Shown in pieces: positions 1-5,478 of a stretch of DNA of 7,421 nucleotides. The notes below the pieces were generated by a model. The model was not told the DNA's origin. It did no database searches and saw only the letters and a program-made list of their open reading frames with translations. This stretch comes from Actinomycetota bacterium (lineage in GTDB: Bacteria; Actinomycetota; Geothermincolia; Fen-727; JAQURN01), in NCBI GenBank assembly GCA_028715585.1, contig JAQURN010000060.1:1-7421 (forward strand), in the 5' to 3' direction. Position 1 is the stretch's first letter. Every line of letters starts with the position of its first letter. Made by a program: the position numbers and the translations under genes.

Positions 1-360
1 GATGAAAGGGCCCCAGGGGTGCTTGGAAGGATTGCTAGGAAGGAAAAGGTAGAAAGGGTGGTCGTGGGGCTTCCCCTTTTGCTCGACGGCAGGGAGGGTG
101 AACAAGCAAAGTTTTCCCGTAGCTTTGCTGCCAGACTCGCTGGAGAGCTCGAAGTTCCGGTGGAGTTTTTCGACGAGAGACTCTCCAGCGCGCAAGCAAA
201 AAAGACGCTTATGGATGCCGGGGTCAAGCCCGCCAGAAGAAAGCGTGTTTCCGACATGATTGCCGCGGCTTTGATTTTGAGGGATTATATCGAGGCCATT
301 CCGCGCAAAGAAAGCGCTCAAGAAAACTCGAGTGAAGATGGAAGAGAAACAATTGAGTAG
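1..360 (+). CDS. ruvX: Putative pre-16S rRNA nuclease / Holliday junction resolvase-like RuvX (YqgF), 5' end missing
   Basis: The reading frame is open from base 1 (D-E-R-A-P-G...) to a TAG at 358-360, so the gene enters from outside the window. YqgF/RuvX proteins are small RNase H-fold nucleases implicated in maturing the 5' end of 16S rRNA, and were earlier proposed as Holliday junction resolvases. Visible family motifs are VVVGLPLLLDGREG (the strand after the first active-site region), DERLSS (Asp-Glu at bases 172-177) and the C-terminal VSDMIAAALILRDYIE, whose Asp at 253-255 is the expected third metal ligand. The N-terminal motif with the first catalytic Asp lies upstream and cannot be checked. 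After the conserved domain there is a short, charged, probably disordered tail (RKESAQENSSEDGRETIE). The 3' end overlaps the start of mltG by 29 bp, which suggests co-transcription and translational coupling. The identification is firm. Confidence 0.93.
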   Translation, partial: DERAPGVLGRIARKEKVERVVVGLPLLLDGREGEQAKFSRSFAARLAGELEVPVEFFDERLSSAQAKKTLMDAGVKPARRKRVSDMIAAALILRDYIEAIPRKESAQENSSEDGRETIE

Positions 361-1207
361 GAAAGAGCGAAGAAAAAAGAGATTGCGCAAGAGGCGCCTG
401 GGGGCGCTTGTTTTTTTTCTTTGTTTTTTGCTGGTGGTCGGGATAGCGCTCGGGGTGATTTTCACGCTCCAGAGCCGCTCGGGTAAAAGCGGTAGCCCCG
501 AGAGTGCCGCCAGCTACAAGGTGGTTATTCCCGAGGGTTTTACCATGAAGGAAATCGCGGAGAGGGTTGCTGAATCAACTGGCTCTAGGATAAGCGAGGG
601 CGAATTCATGGATGCCGCCAAAAGGGTCGCGCAAGAGACGAGAAAATATTGGTTCCTCGCCGATGCTAAGGGGAACTTAGAGGGTTTTTTGTTTCCCAAG
701 ACTTATGAGTTTGATTCGCAGACTTCCGCCAAGGAGGCGGTTCGGATTATGGTTGAGCAGTTTGCGAAGGAGACGTCTTCGCTTGACTGGAGTCGGGCAA
801 ACGCCAACGGCATAAGCCCTTACGAAGCGGTGATAATTGCCTCGATGGTGGAGAAGGAGGCAAAGCTTCCCGAGGAGAGGCCAGTTATTGCTTCTGTGAT
901 ATTGAACCGGCTGAAACTTGGAATGAAGCTCCAGATTGACGCGACCGTCCAGTATGCCCTTGAGGAGCGGAAGAGCGCGTTGAGCCGCCAGGACCTCGAG
1001 ATAGATTCTCCTTTCAACACTTACAAGGTTAAAGGGTTGCCTCCCGCGCCTATCTCAAATCCTGGTATTGATTCTATAAGAGCTGCCCTTTATCCCGCGG
1101 AGACTGATTATCTCTACTACGTGCTCACTTCGCCGGATGGAAAGCATAGCTTCACCAGAGACTACCAGGAATTCCAGCGATTCAAGAAGCAATATTTGGG
1201 TGACTAA
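332..1207 (+). CDS. mltG: Endolytic peptidoglycan transglycosylase MltG (YceG-like)
   Basis: MltG cleaves nascent glycan strands at the outer face of the cytoplasmic membrane and is thought to set glycan chain length. The 291-residue protein has a very basic cytoplasmic tail (residues 10-22), one membrane helix (about 24-46), a Ser/Gly-rich linker (about 47-60), a LysM-like segment beginning YKVVIPEGFTMKEIAERV (62-79), and the YceG catalytic domain. Landmarks are LEGFLFPKTYEF (117-127), IIASMVEKEAKLPEERPVIA (168-187), INRL-like ILNRL (190-194), LQIDATVQYAL (200-210), and YKVKGLPPAPISNPG (231-245). Glu174 in the VEKE motif matches the catalytic Glu of E. coli MltG. It is shorter than the usual 330-380 residues, mostly through a compact N-terminal half. 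The start is ambiguous: GTG at 332 or ATG at 338, neither with a strong Shine-Dalgarno; both overlap ruvX, so translation may depend on coupling. The adjacency to ruvX is typical of Gram-positive lineages. Confidence 0.95.
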   Translation: MKMEEKQLSRKERRKKRLRKRRLGALVFFLCFLLVVGIALGVIFTLQSRSGKSGSPESAASYKVVIPEGFTMKEIAERVAESTGSRISEGEFMDAAKRVAQETRKYWFLADAKGNLEGFLFPKTYEFDSQTSAKEAVRIMVEQFAKETSSLDWSRANANGISPYEAVIIASMVEKEAKLPEERPVIASVILNRLKLGMKLQIDATVQYALEERKSALSRQDLEIDSPFNTYKVKGLPPAPISNPGIDSIRAALYPAETDYLYYVLTSPDGKHSFTRDYQEFQRFKKQYLGD

Positions 1208-1229
1208 CTTATTAATGTGGTAGTAAAAT
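1200..1229 (+). promoter_or_regulatory. Candidate sigma-70-type promoter upstream of the Roadblock gene
   Basis: GTGACT at 1200-1205 (4 of 6 matches to TTGACA) is followed after 18 bp by TAAAAT at 1224-1229 (5 of 6 matches to TATAAT). It lies at the mltG stop codon and in the start of the only AT-rich gap (1208-1312) before the Roadblock/DUF4388 pair. If real, it would let that pair be transcribed separately from ruvX-mltG. The match is modest and was found by eye in AT-rich DNA, so chance is possible. No intrinsic terminator is visible in the gap, so read-through from mltG is also likely. Confidence 0.3.
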
Positions 1230-1297
1230 GTAAGAGATGAAGCATATAGATTGTCTTTGTTACAGAAATGCTCTGCTCTCACGGGAAGAAATTTTTT

Positions 1298-1304
1298 AAA
1301 GGAG
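1298..1304 (+). promoter_or_regulatory. Strong Shine-Dalgarno site deciding the Roadblock start
   Basis: AAAGGAG lies 8 bases before the GTG at 1313. This is the best ribosome site in the first half of the window. It places the translation start at 1313 rather than at the upstream in-frame ATG at 1268, because the site lies inside that longer reading frame. Confidence 0.8.
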
Positions 1305-1312
1305 AGTGGGTA

Positions 1313-1711
1313 GTGAATTTGGTGTGGCAGAAAGAGTTAAATGAAGCGCTTGCAAAACTTCTTGCAAAAGACGCGGATATAGAGGCAGCGGCTGTCGTTG
1401 GATTGGACGGCTACGTCATGGCGGCGGAACTTCCCTCCTCCTGCGAGGAAGGCAGGATTGGCGCGATATCTGCCGCGATTTTGAGTTTGGGGGAGAGGGC
1501 TATCAAGGAACTGGGAAGGGGCGAGCTCGCGCAGGTTTTCGTGGAAGGAACTAATGGATACGTCTTTTTTCTTTATGTCGGAGAGGATGCTGTCCTTACT
1601 GCGGCGGTCAGGCGCGGGAGCAAGCTCGCAGTTGTGCTTTACGATATCAGGAATACAGCGAAAGAGATAGCATCTATTGTAGAAGCTCATCCCCAAGTAA
1701 GATCCGAATGA
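1313..1711 (+). CDS. Roadblock/LC7 domain protein (MglB-like)
   Basis: The 132-residue protein is essentially a single Roadblock/LC7 domain. It has an N-terminal helix (about 3-19), the strand-turn VVGLDGYVMAAELP (28-41), a helix IGAISAAILSLGERAIKEL (49-67), strands QVFVEGTNGYVFFLYVGEDAVLTAAV (74-99), and a closing helix (112-124). Roadblock proteins are cytosolic dimers that bind or regulate small GTPases; MglB, the GAP for MglA in Myxococcus cell polarity and pilus control, is the best-known bacterial example. No MglA-like GTPase is encoded in this window, so the partner is unknown. The start is GTG at 1313, set by the Shine-Dalgarno at 1298-1304; an in-frame ATG at 1268 would add 15 residues unlike the family. 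The gene ends 14 bp before the DUF4388 gene, which implies a two-gene unit. The family call is confident; the role in pilus control is inferred from neighbours. Confidence 0.88.
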   Translation: MNLVWQKELNEALAKLLAKDADIEAAAVVGLDGYVMAAELPSSCEEGRIGAISAAILSLGERAIKELGRGELAQVFVEGTNGYVFFLYVGEDAVLTAAVRRGSKLAVVLYDIRNTAKEIASIVEAHPQVRSE

Positions 1712-1725
1712 GTTGGTGAGTACCG

Positions 1726-4440
1726 ATGCCACTCAAGGGAAATCTCAAAGATTTTAGCCTTTCCGACCTCTTCGAGTTGGTGCGCTTGGGGAAGAAAACG
1801 GGGACGCTCAACTTGAGGAGCAAGGATGCGACCGGGCGCGTCTATTTCAGAAATGGGGACGTTTTCTTTGCCTCAAGCAATATCGACAGAGTGCCCCTCG
1901 GCGAGCGCCTACTGCAAGCGGGGATTCTGACCCCCGATCAACTCGAAGAAGCTCTCGACCTCCAAAGGACAACTCGCAGGTCCGAGCGTCTTGGTGAGAT
2001 ATTGGTAGGGCTCGGGTTTTTGGAGAGGGAATCCCTCGAGATATATGTAAGGCAACAAATAGAAGAAGCCGTTTTCAACCTTCTTACTTGGGAGGATGGA
2101 GAATTCGACTTCGACCCTAATGAAACTTCCCAGGATGAGGATATTGGGCTTTCAATCGATACGGAAAGCTTGATGCGAGAAGCATCTAAGCGCCTTGAAG
2201 AATGGGCGCGAATTGAGGAAAAGGTGCCTTCCCTGGATACCGTCTTCGAGGTAGAGAAGTTCCCAGGAAAGAAATCCGAGGCGAGCCTTACAAGTGATGA
2301 GTGGCTTGTATTCTACTATGTGGATGGCAAAACAGATGTCCGCGGAATCGTAGAAAAATCTGGGGAGACCACTCGCAGCGTGTGCAAAGCGCTTTATAAC
2401 TTGGCCAATGCTGGATTTATCAAGCCCATTGAGAGCGGAGTCTTGACTTCAGAGGTCATCGACATTTCTTCGGAGGAACGAACGGTAAAATCCCCGAAAG
2501 CCAGGCGCTCTGGGGCTTCACGTAAGAAGAGAAAGAAAGCCGTGGAAGAAATCGTCGTGGATGTGGGTGAGGAAACTCCGGGCGAATTTGTGGAAGTGGA
2601 GGAAGAGGAAGTCCCACAAAAGGAAGAAGAAAAAGCTAAAGAGGAAAAGAAGCCCGAATTGAAAACCGAAGCTTCGCCCAAAAAGAAAAAGACTGGTCCT
2701 GCCCCAGGGGAGAGCTTGGTTGACTATTACAAAGCTCTTGCGCTGGAGGAGGCAGCAAGGACCAGCGATATTTTTGAGCTGTTTGAGGGAGAAGAAGAAG
2801 TATCGTTTGAGGCTCCCGTGCTGGAGGAGGGCGAAGGAGAGTTCAGGTTCGGGGCAGCGGTAGAGAAGGAAACTGAAGAGATCGCCGATTTTGAAGAACC
2901 CGAGGGTATACCCATGGAGTGGGCAAGTCACCTGGCGAGGTTTGGAGGTGGAAGAAAAGCTCGGAAGTCACAAAAGAAGCTAGAAGAGGTGGAGGAAGCA
3001 CTTGAAGAGGAACCGGTTGCCGAGCTTCCCGAGGAAACCCCGGTTCCAGAAGAAGCCCAAGAGGCAGTCTCGCTTGAGACAATAGAGGAGGCTCCCGCCC
3101 TCGAGGCAGAGGAAGGAAAAGAGCTCGAAGAGGAAGAAGAAATCGAAGCCCCCTTTGAGCTAGAAGAGGTGGAGGAAGCACTTGAAGAGGAACCGGTTGC
3201 CGAGCTTCCCGAGGAAACCCCGGTTCCAGAAGAAGCCCAAGAGGTAATTTCGTTTGAGACCAAGGAGAAGGAAATAGAAGCGGTTCGACTCGAAGAGAGA
3301 GAAGCTCCAGAACGCAAGAAAAAGGGCATTCTTGGGCGGGTTCTGAAATTTACCGGGCGCCCAGCGGCTAAAGAGGCTATCGAGCTGGCTGAAGTGAAAT
3401 TGCTCGAGGAAACCTTGCCAATAGAGAAGAACATAGTCGCGGAGGAGCTAGCAGTGGCATTTGGCGAAGCGGAAACACCACTGTACATTGAAAGTTCCTC
3501 TGAGCTCGTTAGGCAAATTGAAGAAGCTCAGATTGTGGAGCAAGAGGCAGCTGCTCCTCTTGAGGAAATTCCTTTGGTGGAGGAGCTTGTGGCTGAGGAA
3601 AAGGTATTCGAGAAGGTTGAGCAAAAAGAGATTCGAAAGGAAATCGAACCCGCGCTTTCTGAACTCGAGAAAGTCACGGACGAGGAGCTTGCGCCCGATG
3701 TTCATGCTGGGGAGGTTGAAATAGAAGGTCTCGACGAGCTCATGGGAGAGCTCGAAATCCTGGAGAAGACCTTGCCAGAGCTGGATAGAGCCGAGGAACT
3801 CGAAATCGAAACACGTGAGGAGGTTCTTCTCGAAACCCCGGTTCTGGAAGTGGTAGAAGAAATAATCCCATCGGAGGTACAAGAGGAAGAGGTTCAGCTC
3901 AAGGAAGAAATCGAAGCCCCCCTTGAACTGGAAGAGGTAAAGGAAATTCTTGAAGAAGAACCGGTTGCCGAGCTTCCCGAAGAAGCCCAAGAGGTAATTT
4001 CGCTTGAGACAATAGAGGAGGCTCCCGCGCTAGAAGAGCTAGAAAAGGCACTCGCGGAAGCTGCTGAGCCCATCGCGGAAGCCCCCCCAGAAGCCAAGGT
4101 GGTTCCGACCGAAGAAGAAATCCTCGAAGCGCTAAAAGAGGAAGAAAGAAAGGTAAAAAGGGAAAAGGAGGAGGAAGAAGAAGCGTTTGGCGCTGTGAAG
4201 TTTAGAGGAAAACGCGGGGCAGGCACTTCCCTCATTGACCTTGAATCCATTGAATTCGAACTCGAGGAATTGGCCGAGCTAGAAGGGGAAGGGGTAAAAG
4301 AAAAAGAGTTCCCCACGAAAGCCAAGCGCCGAGCTTCGCCCCCTCCTCCATCTTCCAAAGCCTCCAAGGAAAAGAAGGTCTCGAAATCGAAGAAGGGGGA
4401 CAAGGAAGGAAAGCGAACAAAGGGTTGGCGCTTGAGATAG
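1726..4440 (+). CDS. DUF4388 (PATAN) domain protein with tandem MshEN-like motifs and a long acidic repeat tail
   Basis: This 904-residue protein has a folded N-terminus and a very long low-complexity tail. Residues 1-55 form a DUF4388/PATAN domain (MPLKGNLKDFSLSDLFELV, GKKTGTLNLRS, GRVYFRNGDVFFASS). Residues 57-80 and 88-111 each follow the 24-residue pattern RLGxx[LVI][LVI]xxG[LVI][LVI]xxxxLxxxLxxQ of the MshEN domain, with Pro in place of the first Arg in copy one. DUF4388-like sequence resumes to about 165 (VFNLLTWEDGEFDFDP), followed by a probable winged-helix segment (188-236). From about 240 to 860 the chain is mostly Glu with Ala, Pro, Leu and Val, containing repeats near 419-460, 471-516 and 727-770. 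Basic islands lie at 255-272, 317-322 and 529-550, and the end (860-904) is Lys/Arg/Ser-rich. No signal peptide or membrane helix is visible, so it should be cytosolic. The start is ATG 1726 behind GGTGAG (1715-1720). PATAN proteins of Synechocystis bind PilB1; action on the nearby PilB is an inference. Confidence 0.85.
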   Translation: MPLKGNLKDFSLSDLFELVRLGKKTGTLNLRSKDATGRVYFRNGDVFFASSNIDRVPLGERLLQAGILTPDQLEEALDLQRTTRRSERLGEILVGLGFLERESLEIYVRQQIEEAVFNLLTWEDGEFDFDPNETSQDEDIGLSIDTESLMREASKRLEEWARIEEKVPSLDTVFEVEKFPGKKSEASLTSDEWLVFYYVDGKTDVRGIVEKSGETTRSVCKALYNLANAGFIKPIESGVLTSEVIDISSEERTVKSPKARRSGASRKKRKKAVEEIVVDVGEETPGEFVEVEEEEVPQKEEEKAKEEKKPELKTEASPKKKKTGPAPGESLVDYYKALALEEAARTSDIFELFEGEEEVSFEAPVLEEGEGEFRFGAAVEKETEEIADFEEPEGIPMEWASHLARFGGGRKARKSQKKLEEVEEALEEEPVAELPEETPVPEEAQEAVSLETIEEAPALEAEEGKELEEEEEIEAPFELEEVEEALEEEPVAELPEETPVPEEAQEVISFETKEKEIEAVRLEEREAPERKKKGILGRVLKFTGRPAAKEAIELAEVKLLEETLPIEKNIVAEELAVAFGEAETPLYIESSSELVRQIEEAQIVEQEAAAPLEEIPLVEELVAEEKVFEKVEQKEIRKEIEPALSELEKVTDEELAPDVHAGEVEIEGLDELMGELEILEKTLPELDRAEELEIETREEVLLETPVLEVVEEIIPSEVQEEEVQLKEEIEAPLELEEVKEILEEEPVAELPEEAQEVISLETIEEAPALEELEKALAEAAEPIAEAPPEAKVVPTEEEILEALKEEERKVKREKEEEEEAFGAVKFRGKRGAGTSLIDLESIEFELEELAELEGEGVKEKEFPTKAKRRASPPPPSSKASKEKKVSKSKKGDKEGKRTKGWRLR
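2978..3064 (+). repeat. Exact 87-bp direct repeat, copy 1 (inside the DUF4388 gene)
   Basis: Bases 2978-3064 are identical to 3158-3244, 180 bp downstream, an in-frame offset of 60 codons. The repeat encodes LEEVEEALEEEPVAELPEET-PVPEEAQE (from residue 419). Copy 1 is followed by AVSLETIEEAPALE, a right flank that reappears in copy 3 but not in copy 2. Identity at wobble positions shows a recent duplication or ongoing gene conversion. Confidence 0.97.
3158..3244 (+). repeat. Exact 87-bp direct repeat, copy 2 (inside the DUF4388 gene)
   Basis: This is identical to copy 1 at 2978-3064. Its left flank encodes EEIEAPFE (from 3136), which is shared with copy 3 but not with copy 1. Its right flank encodes EVISFETKEKE; the first part, GAGGTAATTTCG (3241-3252), also recurs in copy 3. 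Confidence 0.97.
3904..4035 (+). repeat. Diverged, mosaic third repeat copy with an 18-bp internal deletion
   Basis: This segment encodes EEIEAPLELEEVKEILEEEP followed by VAELPEEAQEVISLETIEEA and PALE (residues 727-770). Its left flank resembles copy 2. Its core lacks the six codons for ETPVPE-type sequence present in copies 1 and 2 (PEETPVPEEAQ becomes PEEAQ). Bases 3979-4002 match copy 2 (3229-3252) exactly, while 4001-4028 match the right flank of copy 1 (3071-3098) exactly. The copy therefore reads as a junction product of the other two, or as a remnant of an ancestral 60-codon unit. Confidence 0.9.
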
Positions 4441-4475
4441 CGATTAACCTCAACCCCTTCCCGCGGATGATTTGC

Positions 4476-4479
4476 GGAG
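4476..4479 (+). promoter_or_regulatory. Shine-Dalgarno site supporting a TTG start for aroE
   Basis: GGAG lies 6 bases before TTG at 4486. The frame is closed by TGA at 4468-4470 and no ATG or GTG occurs in frame between that stop and the conserved TKLVGLIGYP segment, so TTG is the only credible start. A short CCGC (4461-4464) / GCGG (4474-4477) pairing could partly cover the site, but a 4-bp stem with a 9-base loop is weak evidence of regulation. Confidence 0.7.
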
Positions 4480-4485
4480 CGAGCT

Positions 4486-5361
4486 TTGCGCATTGATGGA
4501 AACACCAAGCTGGTTGGACTTATTGGGTATCCTGTTACCAACTCACTCTCTCCCCTGATTCACAATGCCGCTTTTGCCTACCTCGGCATCAACTGGTGTT
4601 ATGTTCCCCTTCCTGTGAAACCGGGCTTGCTTGCGGATGCCATGAGTGGAACGAGAGCCCTTGGTTTTTCAGGTTTCAACGTGACCATGCCTTTCAAGGT
4701 GGAGGTAATCCTTTTCCTGGATGAGCTCGATGAAGTCTCGAGGAGCGTCGGGGCAGTGAACACGGTGCGCGTGGAAGAGGGAAGGCTTGTCGGATACAAC
4801 ACTGATGGCATTGGTTTTGAGACTGCCCTTGCCAGGGAATTTAGCTATGACGTGGAGGGCAAGAGCATCTTGGTTATCGGTGCTGGAGGAGCGGCGAAAA
4901 GCATAGCCGTAACCCTCGCGCAAAGGAGACCTTCTTCTATAACTATTTTCAACAGGACGCCCTCCAAAGGAATAAAACTACGTGAGCTGATTGAATCCAA
5001 TGCTCCAGGAGTGGATGTCAAATATCTTGCCGCGGATAGCTGCGAGGAAAGTTCTGTCAATGCGGACCTTATAATAAACACCACCCCCCTAAAAAGGGAA
5101 GAGGATTTTTTCTTTCCACTTTCTATCCTTCGAGTGGGCAAAGAGCAGTTGGTCTGCGACATCAATTACCTTCCCCCTCTTCCTTTCCTCCAGTGGGCTC
5201 GCGCGTCTGGAGCAAGGGTAATGGATGGAGGCGGAATGCTCTTATACCAGGCAGCCGCGGCTTTTAAGATATGGACTGGCATCGAGGCGCCAATCGAGGC
5301 AATGAAGCTTGCGTTGCTCGATGCGCTAGGCGAAATGGGAAGTTACCAAGAGAAACCCTGA
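4486..5361 (+). CDS. aroE: Shikimate dehydrogenase (NADP+)
   Basis: AroE reduces 3-dehydroshikimate to shikimate with NADPH, the fourth step of chorismate synthesis, in the cytosol. The 291-residue length is usual. Substrate-domain motifs are GYPVTNSLSPLIHN (14-27, with Ser20 and Ser22 placed to bind the substrate carboxylate), GFNVTMPFK (63-71, catalytic Lys71), AVNT (90-93, Asn92) and GYNTDGIGF (103-111, catalytic Asp107). The cofactor domain has the glycine-rich loop GAGGAAKS (132-139) and NRTPSK (156-161), the basic patch that favours NADPH. The C-terminus has DINYLPP (225-231) and GGGMLLYQAAAAFKIWTG (248-265, Gln255). One small departure is NTTPLKRE (198-205), where the family usually has N-[AT]-T-P-x-G-M. 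The start is TTG 4486, 45 bp after the DUF4388 stop. Its closeness to mltG is the actinobacterial pattern, here interrupted by the Roadblock/DUF4388 pair. Confidence 0.96.
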   Translation: MRIDGNTKLVGLIGYPVTNSLSPLIHNAAFAYLGINWCYVPLPVKPGLLADAMSGTRALGFSGFNVTMPFKVEVILFLDELDEVSRSVGAVNTVRVEEGRLVGYNTDGIGFETALAREFSYDVEGKSILVIGAGGAAKSIAVTLAQRRPSSITIFNRTPSKGIKLRELIESNAPGVDVKYLAADSCEESSVNADLIINTTPLKREEDFFFPLSILRVGKEQLVCDINYLPPLPFLQWARASGARVMDGGGMLLYQAAAAFKIWTGIEAPIEAMKLALLDALGEMGSYQEKP

Positions 5362-5372
5362 ACGTGCCAGGG
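5356..5372 (+). terminator. Small GC-rich hairpin at the aroE stop codon, possible weak terminator
   Basis: CCCTG (5356-5360) and CAGGG (5368-5372) form a perfect 5-bp stem with a 7-base loop overlapping the aroE stop codon. The sequence after it (GAAGAGTTTATATTT) is AT-rich but is not a clean T run, so at best it is a leaky terminator or a processing site. Its position before the pilB gap fits a boundary between aroE and the pilus genes. Confidence 0.25.
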
Positions 5373-5478
5373 AAGAGTTTATATTTGGTTAATGAATCTC
5401 ATTTTGTTTTGTAGTAGATTAAAGTTAGTGGTTTTTTGAAAGAGGCTTGAGAATTCCTGACCGTAACTCGAGGTAAAA
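5373..5478 (+). promoter_or_regulatory. AT-rich leader of pilB with ribosome site
   Basis: This gap is clearly more AT-rich than the flanking genes, with several T runs, and is the likely place for a pilB promoter. Possible -10 elements are TATATT (5380-5385) and TAGATT (5415-5420), but neither has a good -35 partner at 16-18 bp, and no sigma-54 GG/GC pair is visible. GAGG at 5470-5473, 5 bases before ATG 5479, is the ribosome site. I cannot name a specific promoter. Confidence 0.3.

Noticed and set aside
19..21. GTG as the start of ruvX
   Set aside because: The frame is open to base 1 and the part before the conserved VVVGLP motif would be too short; the first catalytic Asp motif must lie upstream of the window.
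1268..1312. ATG at 1268 as start of the Roadblock protein
   Set aside because: It would add 15 residues not seen in the family and would place the strong AAAGGAG ribosome site inside the gene; GTG 1313 fits better.
1337..1732. Minus-strand 131-codon frame opposite the Roadblock gene
   Set aside because: No recognisable domain; the plus strand carries a complete, well-started Roadblock gene.
2978..3244. Possible CRISPR-like or mobile repeat
   Set aside because: The repeats are long, in frame, within a coding region, and encode the same Glu-rich peptide; there are no regular spacers, inverted ends or transposase.
3461..3724. Plus-strand 87-codon open frame inside the DUF4388 gene
   Set aside because: Lys/Arg/Leu/Ser-rich product is a frame-shifted reading of the Glu-rich sequence; no domain and no reason to prefer it to the intact main frame.
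1726..4440. FimV/HubP-type polar hub identity for the long acidic protein
   Set aside because: The acidic tail is reminiscent, but there is no LysM domain, signal peptide or membrane helix; the N-terminus is DUF4388.
1313..4440. Recent horizontal acquisition of the Roadblock/DUF4388 pair
   Set aside because: No insertion sequence, tRNA, integrase or flanking repeats are present, and the composition shift is explained by Glu-rich coding in the tail only.
2394..4541. Several long serine/phenylalanine-rich open frames on the minus strand across the DUF4388 gene
   Set aside because: They are complements of GAA/GAG/AAG-rich codons (TTC/CTC/TCT), have low-complexity composition, overlap each other in different frames and have no family resemblance.
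5419..5427. TTAAAGTTA resembling a sigma-28 -35 element before pilB
   Set aside because: No GCCGATAA-like -10 follows at the expected distance.
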